Of a stretch of DNA of 64,000 bases, positions 36,910-46,108 are shown piece after piece; positions within the stretch are counted from its first letter, which is position 1; the number at the start of each line of letters is the position of its first letter. Made by a program: the position numbers and the translations under genes. The notes below the pieces were generated by a model. It ran no database searches and was not told the origin of the DNA. It worked only from the letters and a program-made list of their open reading frames with translations. Source of the DNA: Streptomyces sp. DHE7-1. Lineage in GTDB: Bacteria; Actinomycetota; Actinomycetes; Streptomycetales; Streptomycetaceae. The stretch is taken from contig JACJDG010000003.1 of NCBI GenBank assembly GCA_016432725.1, positions 4,216,001 to 4,280,000 of the forward strand, in the 5' to 3' direction.

Positions 36910-38313
36910 CTAGTGGTGGAAGCTGGTGGCCGCGTCCCGGTCCTTGGTGAGGGGATGCGGCTGCCGGCGCAGTTCCGGCAGCAGGCGGGCCAGGTCGTCC
37001 ACGAAGAGGTCGGCCAGGTCGTGGGAGAAGCCGTTGCGGCACACGACCCGCAGCACCGCCAGGTCCTCGCGGTTCGGCGGGAAGGTGTAGGCGGGCAGCA
37101 GCCAGCCGTGCTCGCGCATCCGCCGGGAGACGTCGAAGACGTCGTAGGACAGGCCCTCGTTGGTGGTGAAGGCGAACACCGGCAGCTCGTCGCCGCGCGT
37201 CAGCATCCGGAAGTCGCCGAGCGCCTCGATCTTGCCGGCCAGTGCCCGCGCCACGTCCCGCGTGGTCTGCTGCACCGCCCGGTAGCCCTCGCGGCCCAGC
37301 CGCAGGAACGAGTAGTACTGCGCGACGACCTGGGCTCCGGGGCGGGAGAAGTTCAGGGCGAACGTCGGCATGTCGCCGCCCAGGTAGTTGACCCGGAAGA
37401 CCAGCTCCTCGGGCAGCGCCTCCTTGTCCCGCCACAGCGCCCAGCCGACGCCCGGGTAGACCAGGCCGTACTTGTGCCCGGAGGTGTTGATCGACGCCAC
37501 CCGCGGCAGCCGGAAGTCCCACACCAGGTCCTCGTCGAGGAACGGCGCGATCATCGCCCCGGAGGCGCCGTCGACGTGCACCGGGATGTCCAGCCCGGTC
37601 CGCTCCTGGAGGGCGTCCAGGGCGGCGCACAGCTCCGCGACCGGCTCGTACGACCCGTCGAAGGTGGAGCCGAGGATGCCGACGACACCGATGGTGTTCT
37701 CGTCGCACAGCCCGGCCGCCGCCTCCGGGTCCAGGTGGTACCGGTCGCCCTCCATCGGCACCAGCCGCGCCTCCACCTCCCAGAAGTTGCAGAACTTCTC
37801 CCAGCAGACCTGCACGTTGACGCCCATGACCAGGTTCGGGCGGGCTCCCGGGTAGCGGTCGGCGTTGCGCTGCGCCCAGCGGCGCTTGAGCGCCATCCCG
37901 GCCAGCATGCAGGCCTCGCTGGAGCCCGTGGTCGAACAGCCCACGGCGGCCGACGGGTCCGGGGCGTTCCACAGGTCGGCGAGCATCGCCACACACCGCC
38001 GCTCCAGCTCGGCCGTACGCGGGTACTCGTCCTTGTCGATCATGTTCTTGTCCCGGCACTCACCCATCAGCACCCCGGCCTGCGGCTCCATCCAGGTGGT
38101 GACGAAGGTGGCCAGGTTCAGCCGCGAGTTGCCGTCCAGCATCAGCTCGTCGTGCACCAGCTGGTACGCCGTGGACGGTGGCAGCGGGGTGTCGGGGAGC
38201 CGGTGCGTGGGCGGGGCCTCGGTCATCCCGCCGACCGGATTGGCCTCTCCGAAGAACGGGTTGACCGACATCAGGCGCTCTTCGTGCTTCTCCGGGCCTT
38301 TGTGCAGGGCCAT
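36910..38313 (-). CDS. gadB: Glutamate decarboxylase (PLP-dependent)
   Basis: These 467 residues match the length of bacterial GadB. It has VGCSTTGSSEACMLAGMALKRRW (substrate/PLP phosphate region), HVDGASGAMIAPF (Asp for the PLP nitrogen) and INTSGHKYGLVYPGVGW (PLP-binding Lys). It converts glutamate to GABA and CO2, consuming a proton. The ClC transporter gene lies 26 bases upstream on the same strand, so the two form an operon. No GadC-type antiporter is in the window. Confidence 0.95.
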   Translation of the reverse strand: MALHKGPEKHEERLMSVNPFFGEANPVGGMTEAPPTHRLPDTPLPPSTAYQLVHDELMLDGNSRLNLATFVTTWMEPQAGVLMGECRDKNMIDKDEYPRTAELERRCVAMLADLWNAPDPSAAVGCSTTGSSEACMLAGMALKRRWAQRNADRYPGARPNLVMGVNVQVCWEKFCNFWEVEARLVPMEGDRYHLDPEAAAGLCDENTIGVVGILGSTFDGSYEPVAELCAALDALQERTGLDIPVHVDGASGAMIAPFLDEDLVWDFRLPRVASINTSGHKYGLVYPGVGWALWRDKEALPEELVFRVNYLGGDMPTFALNFSRPGAQVVAQYYSFLRLGREGYRAVQQTTRDVARALAGKIEALGDFRMLTRGDELPVFAFTTNEGLSYDVFDVSRRMREHGWLLPAYTFPPNREDLAVLRVVCRNGFSHDLADLFVDDLARLLPELRRQPHPLTKDRDAATSFHH

Positions 38314-38339
38314 GTCGTGCCTCCAGACGGGGGATGGGA

Positions 38340-39625
38340 TCAGCGGACGGAGGTGCCGTCACCGCGCAGCTGCATCTGCGGCCGCCCGGTCACCAGCAGC
38401 CAGGCCGGCAGCGAGGCGATGCAGAGCAGGGCGATGATGGCGGGGGAGGCCACCAGGACGGCGGCCGTGAACAGGCTCACCCAGCCCTGCCGGGTGATCG
38501 CCAGCAGCATGCCCAGCACGCACGCGGACACGCCCACCGCGGCGGGCACGGCCGGGACGAGCGCGTGGGCGCACAGGCCGAGCGCGGAGCCGACGAAGAC
38601 GGCGGGGAAGATCCGGCCGCCCCGGAAGCCGCAGGTGGCCGCGACCAGCAGCGCCGCCAGCTTCACGACGGCCATGGTGGCGAACTGCCCGGCCGTCCAG
38701 CCCGTGGGGTCGTGCGCCAGCTCGCCCACCTCCGACAGCCCCTTGAAGAGGGTCAGATGACCGCCGACGGCGGCCAGGACGCCGAGCACCGCACCGCCCG
38801 CCGGAAGCATCAGCATCGGGTGCCGCAACCGCTGGAAGGCCGCGTGGACGTGGGGAAAGGCGCGTACGGCGCACATGCCGAGCAGGGCGGCCACCGTGGC
38901 GAGCACCAGGGCCGCCAGCAGGTCGGCCCAGCGCGGAGGGCCCAGCGGCGGCAGGCCCAGGTCGAAGGCCGGCCGGTACAGCAGCGAGGTGGTCAGCGCC
39001 CCGACCGCCGCCGCGATCAGCGGCGCGAACAGGTTGTCCCACAGCAGCCCTCTGACCGGCCGCCCGGCCAGCGCCTCGGAGATGACCAGGGCCGCCGCGA
39101 CCGGGGTGCCGAACAGCGCGCCGATCGTCGCCGCCTCGGCCAGCATCGGCCACAGGGCGCCCGGCAGCCGGGACAGCAGCCGCCCGCCGAGCCAGGCCGC
39201 CAGGCCGACGTTCACCGCGATGATCGGGTTCTCCGGGCCCAGGCTGGGGCCGCCCGCCAGCATCAGCCCGGTCGCCAGCACCAGCCCCGGCAGCACCAGG
39301 GGCGGCAGCACCGGTGCGTCCAGACCGGTGGTCGCCGGATCCGGTCCGGCGTGGCCCGGTACCTTCCAGACCACCAGTCCGACGGCCAGTCCGGTGGCCA
39401 CCAGCATGACGAACATCCAGAGCACCGAGTAGGGGCCCACGCCGAGCGCGTCCGGCAGCGGCCCCCACAGCACGCGCTGCAGTTGCTCCGCCCCAGGCTC
39501 AGGCCGACGTAGACGAGGCTCGCGGCCACGCCGACGGCGACGGCGGGCAGGATCAACGGCAGCAGGGCCCGGGCCGGGCTCGCCGGCCGGGTCGAGCGGG
39601 CCTGCTGCCCGGTGTCCTGGGTCAC
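38340..39625 (-). CDS. ClC-family chloride channel/antiporter (frameshift at 39491-39494)
   Basis: One added G/C in the run at 39491-39494 joins PAVAVGVAASLVYVGLSLGAEQLQRVLWGP, giving 428 residues from GTG 39625. The protein has about ten hydrophobic helices. SLGPENPIIAVNVG corresponds to the GxExP motif with the gating glutamate, and TCGFRGGRIFPAVFVG to the GxFxP motif. In E. coli a ClC Cl-/H+ antiporter supports glutamate-dependent acid resistance as an electrical shunt. Its position 26 bases before gadB suggests the same partnership here. Confidence 0.85.
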
Positions 39626-39676
39626 GTCGTCACGATAAGCGGACGCAACGCCGTCAACATCCGGAGCGCACCCGGC

Positions 39677-39707
39677 TTGCACCTCACGTGGCGTGAGGCC
39701 TCAGCGT
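39677..39707 (+). promoter_or_regulatory. tipA promoter with inverted repeat
   Basis: The -35-like TTGCAC (39677-39682) runs into a 7-bp dyad CCTCACG-tgg-CGTGAGG (39682-39698), and CAGCGT (39702-39707) lies 19 bases after the -35. A long spacer with a dyad is typical of MerR-family promoters, and the pattern agrees with the thiostrepton-inducible tipA promoter as I remember it. The ClC gene is divergent from here. Confidence 0.75.
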
Positions 39708-39738
39708 GGTGGCCGTACCGACGACGAAGGAGCGGAAA

Positions 39739-40500
39739 GTGAGCTACTCCGTGGGACAGGTCGCGGGGTTCGCCGGAATCACGGTGCGCACCCTGCACCA
39801 CTACGACGAGATCGGCCTGCTCGTGCCCAGCGAGCGCACCCACGCCGGCCACCGGCGCTACAACGACGCCGACCTCGACCGGCTCCAGCAGATCCTGTTC
39901 CACCGCGAACTCGGCTTCCCGCTCGACGAGGTCGCGGCCCTGCTCGACGACCCGGACGCGGACCCGCGCGCGCACCTGCGCCGCCAGCACGAGCTGCTGA
40001 CCGCCCGGATCGAGAAGCTGCAGAAGATGGCCGCGGCCGTGGAGCACGCCATGGAGGCACGCACGATGGGCATCGACCTCACCCCCGAGGAGCGGTTCGA
40101 GGTCTTCGGGGACAACGACCCCGAGCAGTTCGCCGAGGAGACCGAGGCGCGCTGGGGCGGCACCGCCGCCTACGCCGAGTCGCAGCGCCGGGCCGCCCGC
40201 TACACCAAGGACGACTGGCGGCGCATGCAGGCCGAGTCCGACGACTGGACCGGGCGCTACGTCGCCCTGATGGCCGCCGGCGGGCATCCGGCCGACGAGG
40301 CGGCCATGGACCTCGCCGAGGAGCACCGCCGCCACATCGGCAAGTGGTTCTACGAGTGCCCGCACGCCATGCACCGCTGCCTGGGCTCGATGTACGTCGC
40401 CGACGAGCGGTTCAAGGCGTTCTACGACTCCACCCGGCCCGGCCTCGCCGAGCACCTCAGCGAGGCGATCGCCGCCAACGCAGACCGCCACACGACGTGA
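39739..40500 (+). CDS. tipA: TipAL, MerR-family thiopeptide-responsive regulator
   Basis: GTG 39739 after AAGGAG gives 253 residues, the exact TipAL length. Residues 1-75 form a MerR winged helix (SYSVGQVAGFAGITVRTLHHYDEIGLLVPSERTHAGHRRY), 76-109 a coiled coil, and 110-253 the TipAS domain (MGIDLTPEERFEVFGDNDPE). Cys207 and Cys214 (FYECPHAMHRC) are at the positions that bind thiopeptides such as thiostrepton covalently in S. lividans. On binding, the protein activates its own promoter. Confidence 0.95.
   Translation: MSYSVGQVAGFAGITVRTLHHYDEIGLLVPSERTHAGHRRYNDADLDRLQQILFHRELGFPLDEVAALLDDPDADPRAHLRRQHELLTARIEKLQKMAAAVEHAMEARTMGIDLTPEERFEVFGDNDPEQFAEETEARWGGTAAYAESQRRAARYTKDDWRRMQAESDDWTGRYVALMAAGGHPADEAAMDLAEEHRRHIGKWFYECPHAMHRCLGSMYVADERFKAFYDSTRPGLAEHLSEAIAANADRHTT
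40066..40500 (+). other. tipA: TipAS, short form from an internal start
   Basis: ATG 40066 encodes Met110, the known internal initiation site of TipAS in S. lividans. It would give the 144-residue ligand-sequestering form without the DNA-binding domain. That this start is used here is inferred from the conserved Met and exact spacing. Confidence 0.6.
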
Positions 40501-40518
40501 TCCGCCGGCCCGGGGGTC

Positions 40519-40884
40519 CTACTCCCGGGCCAGCACGACGGCCGTGCCGTAGGCACAGACCTCGGTGCCCACGTCCGCCGCCTCGGTGACGTCGAAGCGG
40601 AACATCAGCACCGCGTTGGCGCCGCGCGCGCGTGCCTGCTCCACCAGCCGCTCCATGGCCTGGTTGCGGGTCTGCACGAGGGTCTTCGTGAGCCCCCGCA
40701 GCTCGCCGCCGATCATCGACTTCAGCCCGGCGCCGATCTGGCTGCCGATGTGCCGCGAGCGCACGGTCAGTCCGAAGACCTCGCCGAGCACCTGCTGCAC
40801 CCGGTACCCGGGCACGTCGTTCGTGGTCACGACCAGCACCTCCGGCTGAGGGCCCTGGCCGCCGCCGTAGTCATCGAGTCCCAT
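40519..40884 (-). CDS. YbjQ-family (UPF0145) protein
   Basis: These 121 residues contain VLVVTTNDVPGYRVQQVLGEVFGLTVRS and GGELRGLTKTLVQTRNQAMERLVEQARARGANAVLMFRFD, the signature of YbjQ/UPF0145. That family forms pentameric rings and is of unknown, perhaps metal-binding, function. It is convergent with tipA (18-base gap) and divergent from the DedA gene. Confidence 0.9.
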   Translation of the reverse strand: MGLDDYGGGQGPQPEVLVVTTNDVPGYRVQQVLGEVFGLTVRSRHIGSQIGAGLKSMIGGELRGLTKTLVQTRNQAMERLVEQARARGANAVLMFRFDVTEAADVGTEVCAYGTAVVLARE

Positions 40885-41024
40885 GCGTCACAGCTTTCTC
40901 CCGGTCGCACCACAGTGCATCCTGGAGGCACCCGTGGAACCTGGGGCGGTCACCTCACGTTGGTAGCTTTGTGCGGCCCCCCATGGACGCCGTAGCCGCC
41001 TCACCCCCTCAGGAGCCCGGACCC

Positions 41025-42064
41025 GTGACGACACTCGCCCTCGGCCCGAGCTGGCTGGACCCCCAGTACCTGCTGGACACCTACAGCATCTGGGGTCTGT
41101 TGCTCATCGTCTTCGCCGAGTCCGGCCTGCTCATCGGCTTCTTCCTGCCGGGTGACTCGCTGCTGTTCACCTGCGGTCTGCTGATCACCACGGACAAGCT
41201 GGACTTCCCGCTGTGGGCCGCGATCGCCCTGATCTGCCTCGCCGCGATCCTCGGCGACCAGGCGGGCTACATGTTCGGCAAGAAGGTCGGGCCCTCCCTG
41301 TTCAGCCGTCCGGACTCACGGCTGTTCAAGCAGGAGAACGTCGCCAAGGCGCACGAGTTCTTCGAGAAGTACGGCCCGAAGTCCCTGGTCCTGGCCCGCT
41401 TCGTGCCCATCGTGCGCACCTTCACGCCGATCGTCGCCGGCGTCAGCGGCATGCGGTACCGCTCGTTCCTGACCTTCAACGTCATCGGCGGCGTCCTGTG
41501 GGGCGCCGGCGTCACCCTGCTGGGCTCCTGGCTCGGTCGGCACGCGCTCGTCAGGGACAACATCGAGGCCATCCTCATCCTGATCGTCCTCGTGTCGGTG
41601 ATCCCGATCGCGATCGAGTACCTGCGCGCGCGGAGCAAGAACAAGAAGGCCGCGCGGCAGGAGGCGGCCGAGGACGGGCCCGCCCGGCGGCACGCGGCTC
41701 CCGGGTTCCAGCAGCAGCCGGCCATGGACGACGCGACGACCCGCCTGCGCCGCATCGAGCCGGAGGCCCCTACGAGCAGCCCTACCGGCAGCAGCCCCGG
41801 CAGGAGCGGCAGCAGTGGGACCAGGGCGGCTACGACGGCGGCCCGTACCACGGCCAGGAGCAGCACCAGCAGCCGCGGTACCACCAGGACCCGCAGGGGT
41901 ACGGCCGGAACGAGCCCCGGTACGACCAGAACGGGTACGACCAGAACGGGTACGACCAGAACGGGTACGACCCGAACCGGTACGACCCGAACCGGTACGA
42001 CGGCGATCAGTACGCCCCGGACCAGTACCCGTACGACAACCGGGGTGACCACCGCACCCGCTGA
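41025..42064 (+). CDS. DedA-family membrane protein with repetitive Tyr/Asn/Gln tail (frameshift at 41767-41770)
   Basis: GTG 41025 after AGGAG starts a DedA protein, with ESGLLIGFFLPGDSLLFTCGLL, GDQAGYMFGKK and FARFVPIVRTFTPIVAGVSGM-type motifs (here LARFVPIVRTF) and five or so helices up to residue 210. DedA proteins flip polyprenyl phosphate or phospholipids. One more C at 41767-41770 switches to a tail EAPYEQPYRQQPRQERQQWDQGG that ends in GYDQN/RYDPN repeats at 42064 (346 residues). Without the correction the tail is a Thr/Arg-rich artefact ending at 42131. The tail is likely disordered and cytoplasmic. Confidence 0.87.
41921..41995 (+). repeat. 15-bp tandem repeat in the DedA C-terminal tail
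   Basis: There are five in-frame units: TACGACCAGAACGGG three times, then TACGACCCGAACCGG twice, encoding YDQNG and YDPNR. Copy number may vary between strains. Confidence 0.9.
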
Positions 42065-42069
42065 GACGG

Positions 42070-43731
42070 TCAGAAACCGCGGGTCCGCTTCGCCGCGCGC
42101 CGCTTGCCGGCGGAGCCGACCCGAAGGGTGAGCCGGGAGATCTCCGACCCGAGGTTGACCCCGATCGCGATCGCCATGGCCAGGGACGCCGCCTTGGCCA
42201 GCGACACCAGCCCCTTGTCGACCTCGTTCTGCGCCATGTTGAGCAGCCCGAAGTAGGTGGCCGAACCCGGCAGCAGGGGCCCGATGGCCGCGGTCGTGTA
42301 CGGCAGCGCCGACGCGAACCGGAACCGGGACAGCAACTGCCCGAACAGCCCCACCAGACCCGCCGCCACCGCGGTGGAGGCCACCGGCGAGATCCCGCCC
42401 GCGTGGTTCATCGCGCCGTACACCGACCACGCCACGCCCCGTTGAGCGTGACCGCCAGCACGGTGGACCGCTCCTGCTGCAGCAGCACGGCGAACGTCAG
42501 CGACAGCACCATGGACGCGGCGATCTGCACCAGCGGCCGCCCGGAGAGGCCGCCCAGCGCCGCGTCGGGATCCAGCTTGCCGCCCACCTTCACCCCGAAG
42601 TACAGGACGACCAGCACGCCGGCGACGATGCCGACGAAGAAGTACATGACCTCCAGCAGCCGCGCCGACGCGGTGATGTAGAAGCCCGTCAGACCGTCCT
42701 GCACCCCCGCCACCAGCGCCCGCCCGGGCAGCAGCGCGAACAGGCCACCGGTGACCACGGCGGACGCGTTCACGCCGACGTGCGTCAGCGAGAACGCCAC
42801 CCCGATCGCCGCCGGCGGCATCGCGGCCACCGTGAACTGGTAGAACTCCGGCAGTCCGCGCCCCGCGCACGCCCAGGCCAGCCGGTCACCGAGCATCGCG
42901 CCCAGCGCGGCGGCGACGAACACGAGCAGACCACCGCCCACCAGCACCGAGGCCGCACCGGCCAGCAGCCCGCTGGCCAGGGTCAGCGCCCACCCGGGTA
43001 CGGGTGCCTGTTGCGCCGGATCTCGGCCAACCGCCGGTAGGCCTCCTCCAGGGAGACATGGGTCTCCGGGTCGGTCAGGTCGTCCACCAGGTGGAACACG
43101 GCCGCGAGCCGGGTGTAGTCGGTGCCCCGCCGCCGCACCGTGCGCGAGGCCGTCACCGGGTCTTCCACCAGCGAGGGCTGGTGGGAGATCGACAGCAGGG
43201 TGAAGGTGACGTTCGGTTCGCAGCGGTCCAGGCCGTAGGACCGGCACACCGCGAACATCGCGGCCTCCACGTCCTCCGCGCCCTCGCCGCCGGCCAGCAG
43301 CAGTTCGCCGATACGCAGGGTCAGGTCGAGCACCCGCGGAACCGCCGGGCCCTCGTCCTCGGACCGCTGCACGGGCTCGGGCGCCGGCCGCTCGGTCACC
43401 GGCATGCGCAGCATCGTGCGCATCCGGTCCTGCCACGGCGCGTCCTTGATCAGGCTGACCGTGGGCACGCCCGTCGCCGGGGTGAACGCCACCAGCGCGT
43501 CCTTGGCGCTGTAGGTGCGCGGCAGACTGAACGCCGACCCCTCGGGCTCCGCGCTCGCCGGCTGCGGCGCCTGCAGCCCCTCGGGTACCGAGAACTCGGA
43601 CGTGGTCTCCGCCTCGCCCCCGCCCTGGGGACCGCCAGTCCCTGGGGAAGGGCGAACTCGGACGTGATCTCCGGGTCGTACGTGGTCCGCGCCTCGTCCG
43701 ACCGGGGCTTGCGGTCCTCCGCCTCCGTCAC
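42070..43731 (-). CDS. ThrE-like threonine/serine exporter family protein (three apparent frameshifts)
   Basis: With one base added at each of 43627-43630, 42993-42995 and 42437-42440, a 554-residue protein results from GTG 43731 (AGGAAG nine bases upstream). A variable N-terminus leads to the cytoplasmic ThrE domain (VLDLTLRIGELLLAGGEGAEDVEAAMFAVCRSYGLDRCEPNVTFT). About ten membrane helices follow (TLASGLLAGAASVLVGGGLLVFVAAALG). Relatives in Corynebacterium export threonine and serine. It ends 5 bases from the convergent DedA gene. Confidence 0.85.
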
Positions 43732-43846
43732 CTCGCACCGCTTCCTGAACGACACCTTCCGTATTCCTCAGTATGCGCACGCGTACGCAAACGGGCCGCG
43801 CCACCCCGTCCAGGGTGCCGCGGCCCGCGTCGGGCAAACCGGCCGG

Positions 43847-44338
43847 TCAGTGGCCGCCCTGCTCCTTGAAGCGCTTGTACGACCGCTCGATCTCGATCTC
43901 GGCGTCCGTGCGGCCCACCCAGTTGGCCCCCTCGACCGACTTGCCGGGCTCCAGGTCCTTGTACACCTCGAAGAAGTGCTGGATCTCCAGGCGGTCGAAC
44001 TCCGACACGTGGTGGATGTCGCGCAGGTGCTCCACACGCGGGTCGGTGGCCGGCACGCACAGCAGCTTGTCGTCGCCGCCCGCCTCGTCCGTCATCCGGA
44101 ACATGCCGATCGCGCGGCACTTGATCAGGCAGCCCGGGAAGGTCGGCTCGTCAAGAATGACCAGCGCGTCCAGCGGGTCGCCGTCCTCGCCGAGGGTGTT
44201 CTCGACGAAGCCGTAGTCGGTCGGGTAGGCGGTCGAGGTGAAGAGGCGACGGTCCAGGCGGATCCGACCGGTCTCGTGGTCCACCTCGTACTTGTTGCGC
44301 GAACCCTTCGGGATCTCGATCGTGACGTCGAACTCCAC
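43847..44338 (-). CDS. ppa: Inorganic pyrophosphatase (soluble, family I)
   Basis: GTG 44338 is chosen because GGAGGAG stands seven bases upstream; a longer frame to 44362 is not needed. The 163 residues begin VEFDVTIEIPKGSRNKYEVD. The active-site segment is YGFVENTLGEDGDPLDALVILDEP with the three metal-binding Asp, and GANWVGRTDAE lies near the end. It hydrolyses PPi to phosphate. With hppA, the window encodes both the soluble and the membrane enzyme. It is divergent from dacB. Confidence 0.95.
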   Translation of the reverse strand: MEFDVTIEIPKGSRNKYEVDHETGRIRLDRRLFTSTAYPTDYGFVENTLGEDGDPLDALVILDEPTFPGCLIKCRAIGMFRMTDEAGGDDKLLCVPATDPRVEHLRDIHHVSEFDRLEIQHFFEVYKDLEPGKSVEGANWVGRTDAEIEIERSYKRFKEQGGH

Positions 44339-44422
44339 CGGTGGCTCCTCCATGATCAACACATAGTTCTGGTGATTAAGTGTCCCTCACGCAGGTGTGT
44401 GATCGCGAAAGGGCTGGTGGTC

Positions 44423-46016
44423 GTGCCAGAGCAGAGGCCTTGGCGAGCCGCGGTACCGCAGGTGCGGCGGATCGCGAACGCCGTACGACCGCGCCTGGCG
44501 CGGGCCGCGACGGTCGCGAAACCCCGGATCGCGCGGCTGACGAAGGCCGTGCGCCCCGAACTCGCGCACCTCCCCCGCCGGCGGACCGACAGGACCTGGC
44601 AGTACACCGCGGGCGCCGCCACGGCCGGACTGGCACTGGCCGCCGCGGTGGTGACCGCCGCCGGTCCCTGGAACGCCAACGGTCAGCGTACGGCCGAGCG
44701 GGACCGGGCGACCGCCCTGGAGCGATCAGGTGGCGCAGATCACGGCGGATCCGGCACCGGCGCCCAGACCCCGCAGGCCGCGCCCAGCGCCGCGGCCGTC
44801 CTCGCCGGCCTGGGCGGCACCACCGGCACCGTCAGCACCAAGAAGACCCCGCCCGGCCGGCAGGCCCTCACGGACGTCCTCGGGCCCCTCCTGGACGCCC
44901 CGGCACTCGGCTCCGGCCGCGGCGCGGCCGTCGTCGACGTCACCAGCGGCACCCGCCTCTACGCCGCCGGCGCCGACCAGGCCCTCACCCCCGCCTCCAC
45001 CACCAAGATCGCCACCGCGGTCGCCGCGCTGTCCGCCCTCGGCTCCGACCACCGCTTCACCACCCGGGCCGCGCTCGAACCCGACACCGGGGAACTGGTC
45101 CTGGTGGGCGGCGGCGATCCCACCCTCACCGCGCGCCGCGACGCCGGGGCCTGGCGAGCCTGCGCACCCTCGCCGCCGACACCGCCGCCACCCTCGCGAA
45201 GCGCGGCATCCACAAGATCACGCTGTCCTACGACACCACGCTCTTCTCCGGCCCGGCCCTTCACCCCATCGGCGTCAACGAGAACCTCGCCCCGGTGAGC
45301 GCCCTGACCGCCGACGAGGGCCGCACCGACGACTCCACCAGCGGCCCCGCGGCCCGCGTCACCGACCCGGCCGCGGACGCCGCCCGCAAGTTCGCCGGCT
45401 TCCTGCGCGACGCCGGCGTCGAGACCACGCCCCCGGGCCCTCCAAGGCCACCGGCCGCGCCGAGACCCTCGCCACCGTCTCCTCGCCCACGCTGGCCACC
45501 CTCGTCGAGCGCATGCTGACCAACAGCGACAACGACATCGCCGAGACCCTGGCCCGCCAGACCGCCCTCGCGAGCGGCGAGGCGGGCAGCTTCGGCGGCG
45601 GCGCCAAGGCCATCGCCACCCAGCTGCGCAAGCTGGGCCTGCCGCTGTCCGGCGCCTCCTTCCACGACGGCAGCGGCCTCGACCGCGACGACCGGCTGAC
45701 GGCGAACCTCCTCACCGCCCTCCTGGTCAAGGCCGGCGACCCCGCCCGCCCCGGCCTGCGGCCCGTCCTGACCGGCCTCCCCGTGGCCGGCTTCACCGGC
45801 ACCCTGACCGACCGCTACGCAGACGGCGCGGCCGGCGTCGTACGGGCCAAGACCGGCACGCTCACCGGCGTCAACACCCTGGCCGGCACGGCCGTCGACC
45901 GCGACGGCCACCTGCTCGCCTTCGCCTTCATGGCCTCCGGCACCACCGACGCCCAGGAGGCCCAGTCGGCCCTGGACGGGACGGCCACGGCCCTCGCCGG
46001 CTGCGGCTGCGGTTAG
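44423..46016 (+). CDS. dacB: D-alanyl-D-alanine carboxypeptidase/endopeptidase, PBP4 class C (two apparent frameshifts)
   Basis: GTG 44423 after AAAGGG is the likely start. Restoring one base at 45146-45149 and one in 45430-45440 gives 531 residues. A cationic N-terminus and membrane anchor (AGAATAGLALAAAVVTAAG) lead to the penicillin-binding domain with SxxK (PASTTKIATAVAAL), SxN (LTNSDNDIAETLA) and KTG (VRAKTGTLTGVNTLAG). It trims or cuts peptidoglycan stem peptides outside the membrane. A hairpin follows at 46029. It is the first of a rightward run: dacB, zincin, tilS, hpt, ftsH, folE. Confidence 0.9.
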
Positions 46017-46028
46017 TCGCCACCGGAG

Positions 46029-46055
46029 CGGGCCGCCCGCGCGCGGGGCGGCCCG
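46029..46055 (+). terminator. Hairpin after dacB
   Basis: A 10-bp perfect stem CGGGCCGCCC / GGGCGGCCCG with a 7-base GC loop lies 12 bases after the dacB stop. Confidence 0.75.
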
Positions 46056-46108
46056 TAACGCCCCCGCACGGCCTGCCCGAAATGGGACCGCTCACGTACC
46101 GTTGACGC

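Noticed and set aside
42070..43436. Separate membrane proteins in the ThrE region
   Set aside because: The three overlapping frames carry consecutive, non-redundant parts of one ThrE protein and join exactly when one base is added at each of three runs.
44380..45519. Arg/Pro-rich proteins overlapping dacB in other frames
   Set aside because: These frames become dacB-like only after each break; before it they are out-of-frame translations of the dacB coding sequence.
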